Source: Dichetophora obliterata (lineage: Eukaryota > Arthropoda > Insecta > Diptera > Sciomyzidae). Taken from it: a DNA stretch of 64,000 nt. The position numbers and the translations under genes are program-made. Location of the stretch: positions 111,902,715 through 111,966,714 of the forward strand of contig OY986437.1 of NCBI GenBank assembly GCA_963920525.1. The letters are read 5' to 3'. Positions 10,790 through 20,493 of the stretch are shown in pieces (position 1 is the stretch's first letter; every line of letters begins with the position of its first letter). The notes beneath the pieces are model-generated. The model was given only the letters and a program-made list of their open reading frames with translations, was not told the DNA's origin and did not search any database.

Positions 10790-12390
10790 TCAAGATTGAG
10801 AAAAAATTTTAAACTGATCGGTAAAGCCGTTCTCAAGTTACAGTAATCAAAGACTTCGAAAACATGGTATCCAGAAAAATGCGTTTAAAGTTTTGACTAC
10901 GATGTGCATGCAGATAAAACCCCTATTAAAAGTTATTTATCTCTATTAATAATAATCCAGTTAGTCTGAAGTTTTATATAATACTTTTGAAATATTCTAC
11001 TTTTAGAAAATGGAAAAAAATATTTTTTCTAATTAAGTTAGAAATAGTAAGGTACCGTTAAAAGGGAATTTTAGTGAAATTTCTGAAAAATTTTTGATAT
11101 ATATATTTTTTTTTATTTTTGTTACCAGGGTTGCAACTTTTACAATAAAAATTTTGTTTGTTCATTTCGATGGAGAAAAGACATATTTTTTCGCAATTTT
11201 AATTTTTTGTAACGTATCGTTAATAACTTCCATACCGTTGGAGATATTAAGTCAATATGTTCAAAAAAGTTGTTTGTCAAGTTGAGGTCCATTATTTGTT
11301 TACAAAAAGTAAAGACCTTAGTCACGTCTATTTTAACCTCTAATTTTAGAAACACAAGTTTTTTTACAGTTTTTCTACATTAATTTGTATGAGAGTGTAA
11401 AATTTAATGTAATCGACCTTAAAACAAAAAAGTTTCAACGGTTTATCGTAAAGTGCTTATTATTGCTCAATCAGACGCAGACAAAAGCTTATGCGTCTTC
11501 AGGCTCAACTAAGATAAGCAAGCTTCAGCACAGAGAGCAATAGGCAGCAACTCAACGATAAGTACCTATGTTTAAGCACACACGAATTGAGATTATTCCC
11601 GATACACAGCTTTTTGATTTGATTTAAGTTAACATAAAATATGGGCATTTTCTCAGAAAAGCCAACCTTGACCAAAAAATTAAAACTTATTAAAAACTTA
11701 TTATTTGATGTTATTATCTAAGCGAAGCCTTTTAATTTTATTAATTTAAGCAATTTACACTTAAATTCATTAACCATGATGATCAAATCGTCTGCACTGT
11801 TTCAAAAATTTAGTTTGTATTTTTCCTAAATGTTTAGTAAGTTTTTCGTAAATTTGTTTTAGTAAAAAAGGAAGGCATTGGCTAAAGATAATGCAAAAAT
11901 GGCTGAGGCAAGGAAAGAAAAATATACCTAATTTGTTTTTTTAATTACATAATCACTTAAATACTTAATTACTTAATTACAGAATTTAACAACAATGCCA
12001 ATTTAATTAATGAAACGCAAATAATGTCACGCCAGATCGAAAGGCCTAGTAAAAAAAAGAGAAGATTTTTAAATTTGATCACTTGGAAAATAAGCTAATA
12101 TTATTTTCAATCCTTCTTAATAAATAAAGTAGTCAATTATGCAAAAGTAGTCCAAATCAAAAATCATTCAGTTTTTGTAAAGTTACGTCATAACATACTT
12201 TTGATGCTTATATCTTCAAATCCTTAAGGTAGATTGTTTCATTGCTTTTAATTAATAAAGTGCTATTTAATTACTACGCAAATATAAAAAACCTTTTTAA
12301 AAATTAGACCTTTTTCATTCTTTTTTTTAATATTTTTTCGTACAAATCGTATATAACACCAGTTTGGAAATGCCTGTATCGCCACCTAAA
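10790..12390. other. AT-rich noncoding stretch
   Basis: No recognisable coding region. The text near 10860-10890 (AACATGGTATCCAGAAAAAT then GCGTTTAAAG) resembles 55655-55695, so part of this is dispersed repeat. Around 11460-11580 the sequence is less AT-rich and has the inverted words GACGCAGAC and GCGTC, but nothing more could be assigned. Confidence 0.4.
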
Positions 12391-12394
12391 ATGT

Positions 12395-12935
12395 TACCAC
12401 AATGTCTACTGCGAAATTGCGTGCTATTCATGATTAAAAATTACAAAATCGGTTTTTAACAAAAATCTTTTAATCTAATTAGTTAAAGGCAATGAAGGTA
12501 ATTTTGAATTTATTCTTCAGTTAGTTTTACACAAATAGAATATCGTCACCTAAAATGCAAGACGGCGTAAGAACAAGAAATTTAAAAATCGACTTTTTGA
12601 TTGATTATGACGCACCGTATCAAAATACATGTTCCTGCTAAATTTTACACTCCTACAACTAAAAACGACGTTTTTATTAACAAAATTCTAAAATCACTGG
12701 GGAAAAGTGCTTGAGAAATTGAAAAAGTATTTGCTTCTCCTTTAAAATCATAAAAAGTGTTATTACGCCTTCTTGCTTCTTAGGTGACGACATACTATTT
12801 GTGTAAAACTAACTGGAGAACAAATTCAAAAGACTTGCACTGCATTTAAATCATTAGATTAAAACATTTTTGTAAAAACCAAATTTGCAATATTTCATCA
12901 TGAATAGCACACAGTTTCGCAATGAACAGTTTTCA
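12395..12935. repeat. Inverted repeat with ~165-bp arms
   Basis: The left arm (12400-12570) includes GCGTGCTATTCATGA, TTTTACACAAATAG and CGTCACCTAA. It is mirrored at 12765-12930 by TTAGGTGACG, CTATTTGTGTAAAA and TCATGAATAGCAC. Arms are roughly 75-80% alike by eye, with a ~190-bp spacer. It is probably an old fold-back MITE. The repeat ends grade into unrelated sequence, and no TSD was found. Confidence 0.65.
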
Positions 12936-13019
12936 CAAGTTACTTACTTATTATTCCCAAAAAATATAATCCTGGTGATAAAATTTACCTTAGTTTTTTT
13001 TCGCTCAAAAATTCTGACT

Positions 13020-13160
13020 TCCCAGGGCTAGGCTATAACAAGAACGACAATAACAGAAATGCTGACAGCAAGGTTATTGCTTAAGCTGCTGTTGTTGCTG
13101 TTGGTTAGATATTTTATTGTTGCGTTGCTGCTGCTAACGATGAAATGTATAGTTTTTGTT
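13020..13160. repeat. CTG/TTG-rich low-complexity stretch
   Basis: Interrupted GCTGTTGTTGCTGTTGG and GTTGCTGCTGC runs form a trinucleotide-like microsatellite. No reading frame of note. Confidence 0.6.
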
Positions 13161-13450
13161 GTTTTTGCTTCGTGGCATTGTCATTAAAAAGACAATTTTA
13201 AGCATTGCTTAAATTAAGAAAAGGAGGCTGTTACAGGATGTAAGCAGACATTGGTATGGCTGTATGCATGTGTGCATGTATCGTATATGGACTACCCAGA
13301 AGTTCGCGGTATCATTGATGAACTTTTCGTGATGATTTCTTAATGGAAGTTTCTGCATGAGCTGCTGGACTTAAAAAAAATTCATACAAAATCTAATGTA
13401 AAATGCAAAGTATAATGCATCGTTCAGAGGCTAAACTGTAGAGTTCGCAA

Positions 13451-13504
13451 ACTATCGATGACACTATCGATAATTTTTGATTGACTATCGATGGTTTCGA
13501 TAGT
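13451..13504. promoter_or_regulatory. Cluster of TATCGAT (DRE-like) motifs
   Basis: Three copies of TATCGAT lie at 13453, 13465 and 13486; the middle one is the full TATCGATA. A reversed variant TTTCGATAG follows at 13496. In flies TATCGATA is the DREF-binding DRE motif of many core promoters. An open stretch lies downstream on the + strand and includes the ORF at 13935. The cluster may equally be transposon-derived, because the same CGATAG words recur in the fold-back ends at 20.5 and 22.4 kb. Confidence 0.35.
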
Positions 13505-13934
13505 ATTTAAATATTCATTGACACCACTGTTTAGGTGTCATTGCCACTGCTGTCGAATTCGTTTGATTTGACAGTTTTGTATAATTTTTTCTGTTTTGTA
13601 GAGTGAAAGCTCAGGTGATGTTTCTTATAAATGTATGAGCCCTGTGTTGATTTGGAAGATGGGTGATAATAAGTTAGAGGTTGAAAAGATGAAGTAGTTT
13701 CGGTGAAGATTTGTTTTAAATTTGCACAGCTCAAAACTGACGGGAAACACGCTCGCAGGGAGACTATTCCACAACTTTACCGTACGAATTAGAACGAATT
13801 AAATAAAGAACGAATTATCGGTAAAGGAGTGGGCTTGGACATCTGCCCGAGTGGACCTGGAAAAAATACGGTGTGGTGGCGTCAGGCCATTACTAGACCA
13901 ACATTACGTCGATTTCCAATAGAGTTGAGAGAAG

Positions 13935-14288
13935 ATGAACTATTTTTATCCCCTATCAAATATGTCGCACGACGTTGAATTCGGTCCAGAAGCACGTTTC
14001 GATTTTAATTCCTTGACGAATTTTCTTCATATTTCTGTTCACTTTTCGTTAACGAAACTTCCTCAATATTTCGATATAGGATTCGTGCATGATAAATCCC
14101 GACGGTTCTGCATTGCGTCTTGCACGAACTTGGAATATTTATATGAAATTTTCATCAATGATATGTATGGCCAAATCAGCATGTTTCGTCAAGGATCAAG
14201 AAAAATCATAAATGATTCATTTCTTCAAGACTGGAACCACTGGGTAGTTACTTTTGATGAAGCATTGATGTATGTATATTATACATAG
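13935..14288 (+). CDS. Unrecognised ORF, 117 aa
   Basis: I do not recognise this reading frame. It opens directly after an in-frame TGA at 13926 and reads MNYFYPLSNMSHDVEFG, then LTNFLHISVHFSLTKLPQYF, DIGFVHDKSRRFCIASCTN and WNHWVVTFDEALMYVYY. It is rich in Phe and Tyr, has no signal peptide or transmembrane segment, and codon composition looks more protein-like than the surrounding DNA. The preceding 200 bp are also less AT-rich. It could be a fragment of a transposon protein or of a host gene whose other exons lie elsewhere. Whether it is real is uncertain. Confidence 0.3.
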   Translation: MNYFYPLSNMSHDVEFGPEARFDFNSLTNFLHISVHFSLTKLPQYFDIGFVHDKSRRFCIASCTNLEYLYEIFINDMYGQISMFRQGSRKIINDSFLQDWNHWVVTFDEALMYVYYT

Positions 14289-15588
14289 TTGAAATGGCTG
14301 AGCTTTTGCATTACACTAAATACTTTAATGTTTAATTAATACATACACCGATCCTCCATTGCCATTTTTTAAGAATTCTAATTTAGATAAGCTCTCAGTA
14401 CTCTCACAATATAATTAACAATTTATTCTCTATTATGGAGGCTTAAAAAAATTTCAAGTTACATTTAATTTTCAGTCGTAGACCTTTTGGTGGAAATGCC
14501 CATAAACGAAGTCATGGTTTTTAAACAAAAATAAACAAACAATACTATTCATAAGGGTGCATTTTTTTTTTAATTCGCTTTTTATAGCATTTTTCTGGTG
14601 CTTTAATTCATAAATAAAAAACCTGTGCAAAGAGAAGATCCACAGTTGATTTCTTCAGGTGGTGCCATGCTCTATGTCCGCAAATCGTAAAAATTCGAGT
14701 TTTTTGTAGTTGTTTGATAACACTGTGCAACAGTCAACAAAAGAACAGGATCCTGCTATATAGGTTCGATACTATGATCAAAGGTGAATAAAATCCTAGC
14801 TGGGTTTCGTGAGTTTGGCGAACGTTTTCTTTTTATGGCCCTTTATATATAGTGGGTCTTAGTGATTTTGACAAAAAAAAGTATAATTAGTTTTTGTTCA
14901 ATAGCTCCGTCAGATTTAGAGATATCAGTTAACTGCCTTTGGAAAAGTTATAGCTAACAGTCTAATAAATAAGTCTTAAGAACAAAACAAATTCATAAAA
15001 TTATTTGTTTTAATCTTTTTTTTTAAAACAATTGTGAAATTTTTTTAATTTTTTCACTTTTTTGGTCATAACTTGAAGGGATTCCAAATTTTTCCTATAC
15101 TATTTTCAACAAAATCGTAGCTTCAAAAATACTGAACAACTTTTGTTAATATGATGATGTGATCTGAACGTAATACGCTACTTAATAAGCTTAAAAAGAT
15201 AATTTTGTAATTAAAAAATACCGGATTTTAGGGTTGTTTTCGCAGTTTTATGACCATAACTCCTAAACTTAGCATACTTTCAACTTTTTAAATTCAGCTT
15301 CTTTGTAGCCAGAAGGATTGTGAATAATTCTTGTGAACATACCTATGTGGTTTGAATGCGTTTACATTACTTAAAAAGCTCAAAGAGATTATTTTTTTTC
15401 TAAAATATACATTAATGATAATAGATGTGTTTTGGAGCCATTGCTTAGCTTACCTACCTCGAAGAACCAATAAATATATTCTATAGTTCCATAGAAATAA
15501 AACACACACTTTTTATAGTTGGAAACATTTACAAAAATCAACTTTTATTCGTGTAATTTTTGGCATCATTCACATTAAGCAGCAAGTC

Positions 15589-16014
15589 TTACAAGTCTTC
15601 ACTGCTCGAAAAATCATCATCAGAGTCTTGATAAGCTTCAATGTCACTCTGGGTATCTTCTTCTTCACCATCCACTTCCATGTGGGCAACTTCAGCATCT
15701 CGAAACAAGTTTTTCGTGCGGCAGTATATTTTAGCCATAATAGCGTCAGGGGATCCCTTCCCTCGATATCTGAGTTTAAGCCAGCCCGTTATTATAAAAT
15801 TGATAAATATGTAATATATAAGTACAAAGAGATGTTATTACCTTAATTCTAATGGCAACGCCGTTTGGTGGAAAATTTCGCCTTGCTCATCTGATTCCGT
15901 TGGAAGCTGACTTGGAAGTAGTCCAAGTGATGATTCAAGTAGTGGATTTTTAAAGACATATGAACACCAATTGTGGCGGCCGTAGCCTAGTGGGTAGAGT
16001 GCATGGCCCCTAAG
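15589..16014 (-). CDS. Spliced 3' end of an unknown gene inside the fold-back element
   Basis: I do not recognise the protein. The 5' part (15842-16014, open from an in-frame TAG) reads HNWCSYVFKNPLLESSLGLL, then PSQLPTESDEQGE and ALPLELR. A 72-bp intron (15770-15841) has GT and AG ends and keeps the frame. The last exon (15589-15769) reads YRGKGSPDAIMAKIYCRTKN, then VAHMEVDGEEEDTQSDIE, and ends DSDDDFSSSEDL before TAA. An AATAAA signal follows ~40 nt after the stop (near 15543-15548). The tail is very acidic. There is no 5' exon in the element. It is either a captured host-gene 3' end or the last exons of the element's own lost gene. Confidence 0.65.
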
Positions 16015-16069
16015 CTAAAGAACCGTGGTAGCCCGGGTTCAATTCCAACTCAGACAGAAAGTTTTTTTT
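15975..16069 (+). ncRNA. tRNA-like Pol III promoter sequence
   Basis: TAGCCTAGTGG at 15983-15993 matches the tRNA A box and GGTTCAATTCC at 16036-16046 the B box. They lie 43 bp apart, and a T8 run at 16062-16069 could stop Pol III. Acceptor and T stems do not pair fully, so this is not a functional tRNA gene. It is likely a tRNA-derived SINE piece or a Pol III box within the fold-back element. It overlaps the 5' end of the minus-strand gene fragment. Confidence 0.6.
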
Positions 16070-17929
16070 AGAATATATTTATTGGTTCTTCGAGGTAGGT
16101 AAGCTAAGCAACGGCTCCAAAACACATCTATTATAATTAATGTATGTTTTAGAAAAAAAAAAATAATCTCTTTGAGCTTTTTAGGTATGTTCACAAGAAT
16201 TATTCACAATCCTTCTGGCTACAAAGAAGCTGAATTTAAACAGTTGAAAGTATGCTAAGTTTAGGAGTTATGGTCATAAAACTGCGAAAACAACCCTAAA
16301 ATCCGGTATTTTTTAATTAAAAAAATTATCTTTTTAAGCTTATTAAGTAGCGTAGACACGTTCAGATCACATCATCATATTAACAAGAGTTGTTCAGTAT
16401 TTTTGAAGCTACAATTTTGTTGAAAATAGTATAGGAAAAATTTGGAATCCCTTCAAGTTATGACCAAAAAAAGTGAAAAAATTAAAAAAATTTGACAATT
16501 TTTTAAAAAAAAAGATTGAAAAAAATAATTTTATGAATTTGTTTTGTTCTTAAGACTTTTTTATTAGATTGTTAGCTATAACTTTTCCAAAGACAGTTAA
16601 CTGATATCTCTAAATCTGACGGAGCTATTGAACAAAAACTAATTATACTTTTTTTTTTGTCAAAATCACTAAGACCCACTATATATAATGGGCCATAAAA
16701 AGAAAACGTTCGCCAAACTCACGAAACCCAGCTAGGATTTTACTCACCTTTGATCATAGTATCGAATCTATATTGCTGGATATTGCTCTTTTGCCAAAAT
16801 CTGTTTTTTGAGTCACTGTGTAATTATTGATATCTATAAAAGCGTAAACACTGAAGCTCAGTGAAACAATTTTTTATTACTGAAGTATATGTAGAATATG
16901 TGAAAAAAAAACTGAAATCATAAATATATATACAATTCTATTTTTCAGGACGATATTTTGAACAGATTATAGGAAATTTTTTTTTAAATTCATGACAATA
17001 TCGCACTTTCTGAAAGAGTTCGCAAACTTAATATATTAAGTACAAATTATAGTAGTACTATTCAACATCTTCAATTTGAGGGTTTTTAGAAGTCTCTAAG
17101 GGCTCTGGAATTAAAGTTATAGTATTTTTAAGATTTTGTAGTTCTGGAGTTTTCAGATCTGCAAATGCTCATTTTTCATCTCTGGATATTTCAGATGTAG
17201 AATGTACGATTTTACATATTTTATCAAATTTAGAGCAATATTTCTGAAATAACATTTTTTAATTTCACTCTTGTAGTATGTAGATTTTTATGATAATTGA
17301 TTACACGGTGCTACAGTGGAAATGTACTTTTACACTTTTTTTAGTGACATAGTCTAGGTTATAGGTCTGGTTGAGTACAATACGAAACTATATTTGAAAT
17401 TTTTAATACACGCCCAAAATTTAATTTAACCGTTAAAAAATCGATTTTTTTGTACTTGGCACATTACGCAATCAGCAACTCAGCAATTTTTCAACCGATT
17501 TTCGATTTAAAAACAGTTTTGAAAAGATAAGATAATACTTTCTTTAATTTAATATTTACATATATTTATTACTGGAACAAGAATGTTTTGAGTTATAAAC
17601 GACAAACCTAACATTTAACCTTTTTTCTAATTTTTCCAACTTTAACGATTATTTACCGCCAAAGTTTTGCTAAGAATTACTATAAACATAACTATTTTCT
17701 GAAAGTAAAATTCAGGACGAAAAAAATTAATGTTAGTTTTAGAAAATCCTATTAAAAGTTACTGAGTTATTAAATTTGTTTATAAATAAGAAATTACGCC
17801 TTCATTGGTCCATTGGTCTTGGTAGAGTTCATGTATCAGTTTAAAGCTCATATTAAATAAATTTTTATGATTTCTTTTAAAATTTGTGTATTTTTTTAAT
17901 ACGAATGACCATTTTTTTTATTTACCTTC

Positions 17930-18300
17930 CCGATCGTTTGTTTATAAAGTTCGTCAGGAGTTGGAAGCATCTGGTGGCGATGTGGAAAGTACTGCTAAAC
18001 GCAAAAAGCAATTTGTTCAACAAGTTCAAGACGTTATTGTGCAGGACCCTTCAAAGCCCATAAGGGCCGTCGCGAGGGACCTCAATGTTTCTGAGAGCTT
18101 AATTGGGGTTTTAGAAACAGTTGTGAAACCCTGGATAGATAGCGTGCGCGCTGAGAAGCCATTGTATTCCAACAGTAATCTGCGCCATCACACAAAGCCA
18201 TGATGACTCAAGATTGGATGTCCCAGAATTTGCATGCCCACGTTACTCCACACTTGTATTGAATTGAAGCTGTAATTGCCGCGAATGCGGCTTTTATTGA
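17930..18300 (+). pseudogene. Internally deleted mariner-family transposase
   Basis: The N-terminal part reads VYKVRQELEASGGDVEST, then VQDVIVQDPSKPIRAVAR and DLNVSESLIG, a helix-turn-helix DNA-binding region. It then jumps directly to VLETVVKPWIDSVRAEKP, which belongs near the catalytic centre. A frameshift follows; the other frame continues SAPSHKAMMTQDWMSQNL and HAHVTP. The segment containing the first catalytic Asp is therefore missing. The 3' side has CCGTACGCACCCTGTATA near 18388-18406, which could be a terminal repeat, but no matching left end was found. It is a dead deletion derivative lying inside the 14.5-18.7 kb element. Confidence 0.7.
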
Positions 18301-19083
18301 ATAATTAATTAGTATTCATTGAATAACTGTTACCTTTGTTAAAAATATGAACAATTTAGTTTTAATAGCAGTATGTCCTCAAATACCGTACGCACCCTGT
18401 ATATATATGATTTCGAATTTTTTCACATAGTCTACATATACTTCAGTAATAAAAAAATTGTTCACTGATCTTCAGTGCAAACGCTTTTATAGAGATCAAT
18501 ATTTATCAAACAACTAGGAAAAAGTCGAATTTTTACGATATGCTGACATTCTAGGGTATGGCGCCACCTGAAGAAATCAATTGTGGACCTTCTTCTTGCA
18601 TAGGTTTTTTATTTATGAATTAAAGCACCAGAAAAATGATATTAGAAGTGAATTAAAAAAAACGATGCACCCTACTATTCATTAAATGTTTTTTAATTAG
18701 ATAAGGAACACAACTTCATTGATTATAAATAAAAGAAGTAAAAATAAATCCCACATTTTAGGGTGAGTGTACTCATGAAGAGTAGTCATTAGTCAGAAAA
18801 TTGAAGTTTAATAAAAAAACTAGAATCTAGAATAGAAAATCTCGAAAACTAAAAAAAAAAAATATTTAAAGTGAATGTATGTAGATGATTTAATGGCCAA
18901 ATCTTAATAAAAATATGAAACTATAATCGATAAGTTGAGATCCTATGTCCCGCAAGTCACTAAAGAAAACGAACAAAAAAAGATAATTACAATATTATTG
19001 AAGTAATTCATCATCGTTCAGATCCTCTATTGGCAGACTTTCTTCAAACAACTGCCTTTCAAAACAACTGCCTGATCTTGATT

Positions 19084-19224
19084 TTAACAAACTTTTAGTT
19101 TGAACGAGAGCAAATCATGTATTAAGTTAAGTTTATTGCGACACTTTCTTTTAATAAGGTTTTGAATAGAAAATATTCGCTCTGCGCAAGTGCACGAGTG
19201 TGGCAACGACAGTATGCCTTCGAC
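19084..19224 (-). pseudogene. hAT transposase dimerisation-domain relic
   Basis: Minus-strand translation gives VEGILSLPHSCTCAERIFSI, then QNLIKRKCRNKLNLIHDLL, then SFKLKVC and a stop. LPHS..CAER.FS..NLIK.K.RN+L is the hAT C-terminal dimerisation motif. The sequence downstream (to about 19005) has further hAT-like tail codons in other frames (ESLPIEDLNDDE). No other domain or end is visible. Confidence 0.7.
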
Positions 19225-19319
19225 AATTCTTTAATATAAAAAAATATCAATTTCATTTTTGATCGTGCTTATTTTATAACAAAGTTTGCTTGTTTGGTTC
19301 GTAATCACGTCGTTCGTTG

Positions 19320-19352
19320 TTGTGCTGCTTTTGTTGTTGTTGTTGTTGTTTT
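19320..19352. repeat. TTG/GTT microsatellite
   Basis: A run of GTTGTTGTT units, followed by TTTTTTATTAATATG. Simple-sequence repeat. Confidence 0.8.
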
Positions 19353-19532
19353 TTATTAATATGTATGTAAAACATATATATATAAACACACATGAGTTGC
19401 TTTAATTTTTTTCGCTTCCCAGATAGCCAATCGGCTCGGTTGAAAACGGTGTGCACTTTTAAAAGCACTGAAGCGGACCGTTTCGTTGTCAGCAAACTAT
19501 GCATTGTGTGTTTCATATAAGCGTACCATTTA

Positions 19533-19940
19533 TTAAGTTGTATATTAATGTTGATTTTCTATGACTTAAATACAAATTCTAGTTGTTTGATAGTTTAAAA
19601 TCATTTTTTGAGCTTTAGGTAGGTTAGAACAATTAATTGCTCTAACGAATTTTTTTCAAAGAAACAACAGTAACAACATTTTCAATATGAAAAGAAAAAA
19701 CATCACTATTTGATTAATTTGTTAGCTTATTGATTAACTAATTAGAGCAATTAATTATTCTAACTTGACCTAAAACTCAATAAATGATTTTAAACTATCA
19801 ATCAACTAAAATTTGTGTTTAAAATCAAAAATGATTTTGAAAAACTATCAAACAATTAGAATCTGTATTTAAATCATAGAAAATCAACACAATAAATAAC
19901 AAGGTCATATAGAAAACTTTAAGTTGTATATTAATTTTAT
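19533..19940. repeat. Inverted repeat flanked by a 15-bp direct repeat
   Basis: GTTGATTTTCTATGA, TTTGATAGTTTAAAATCATT and TTAGAACAATTAATTGCTCTA (near 19550-19650) are mirrored at 19740-19890. The right arm carries an extra internal duplication of ~57 bp. AAGTTGTATATTAAT occurs on both outer sides (near 19534 and 19921). This is a small fold-back element; the direct repeats may be a long target duplication or may belong to the repeat. Confidence 0.6.
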
Positions 19941-20493
19941 TTGTTGTTAAACAATTGTAACCTTTTTTAGAAATGGTTTTTATTAAGTTGCAACAATAAA
20001 CTAAACAATAAACGGCAACTCAGCTGCACTACCTTGATTTCAATACAAGATTCAATGCATATTTCAGAGTTTTTTGGCGAACGGGTGAAAAAGAGAGGGG
20101 AAAAAAGACAAGAACAAACGACACATCAAGCGAATATGACATAAATTTCAATTCGATTCTTGATAAATATAAAAAAGAACTTTACAATGGTATAGAAAAC
20201 GGTTTAAAGGTACAAAAACATGTCGTTTTCATACCAGCAAATCAGACGCTGCCGTTTTAAAAACCGTTTAGCTGGCACAGTAACATTCATGGCTTGTTGG
20301 GTTGTAATGCAATAGAGAATACAGATGCATGTAGCTAGAGAGCCAGTATGTGGCTACAAAATGTACTACTACTAGCCAAGGTTGCCAGTTAAAATTTAAA
20401 ACAATTCCGACAAAAAGTTACTGTTTTCACAATAACATAAATTAAATACAACAAAAATTACCATTGTAAAGCTAAACCAAAAATGTTCTACCG

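Larger units (their letters stand above)
14721..16820. mobile_element. Nested fold-back element with CACTGTG/CACAGTG ends and TAA TSD
   Basis: This 2.1-kb insertion interrupts the left end of the outer element; the join is visible because the outer right end is uninterrupted. TAA flanks both sides (14718-14720 and 16821-16823). Left terminus is CACTGTGCAAC; the right terminus, reverse complemented, is CACAGTGACTC. From about 14753-15483 and 16069-16785 the arms are ~720-bp inverted copies with over 90% identity by eye. CACTG-like ends with a 3-bp TSD suggest the CACTA/EnSpm or Chapaev group; this is inference. The 585-bp centre carries a gene fragment and a tRNA-like sequence. Confidence 0.75.
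14544..18682. mobile_element. Long-TIR element with 9-bp TSD (Mutator-like or fold-back), host of nested elements
   Basis: The 9-mer ACTATTCAT occurs at 14544-14552 and 18674-18682, immediately outside inverted ends (AGGGTGCAT... at 14554 and ...ATGCACCCT at 18673). The left inverted end runs 14553-14717, is interrupted by a 2.1-kb insertion, and resumes at about 16824-16930. Together these match 18400-18673 in reverse complement (for example GGTGCTTTAATTCAT, TGATTTCTTCAGGTGG, CTATAAAAGCG). The intact TIR was therefore ~280 bp. A 9-bp TSD and long TIRs fit Mutator-like or Foldback elements. No transposase of its own was found; the interior holds a mariner relic. Confidence 0.8.

Noticed and set aside
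15975..16054. Functional tRNA gene
   Set aside because: A and B boxes are present, but acceptor and T stems do not pair and no normal anticodon arm can be drawn.
19274..19516. 80-aa minus-strand frame with a poly-Gln run
   Set aside because: The Gln run comes from the TTG microsatellite, and the rest has no recognisable domain.
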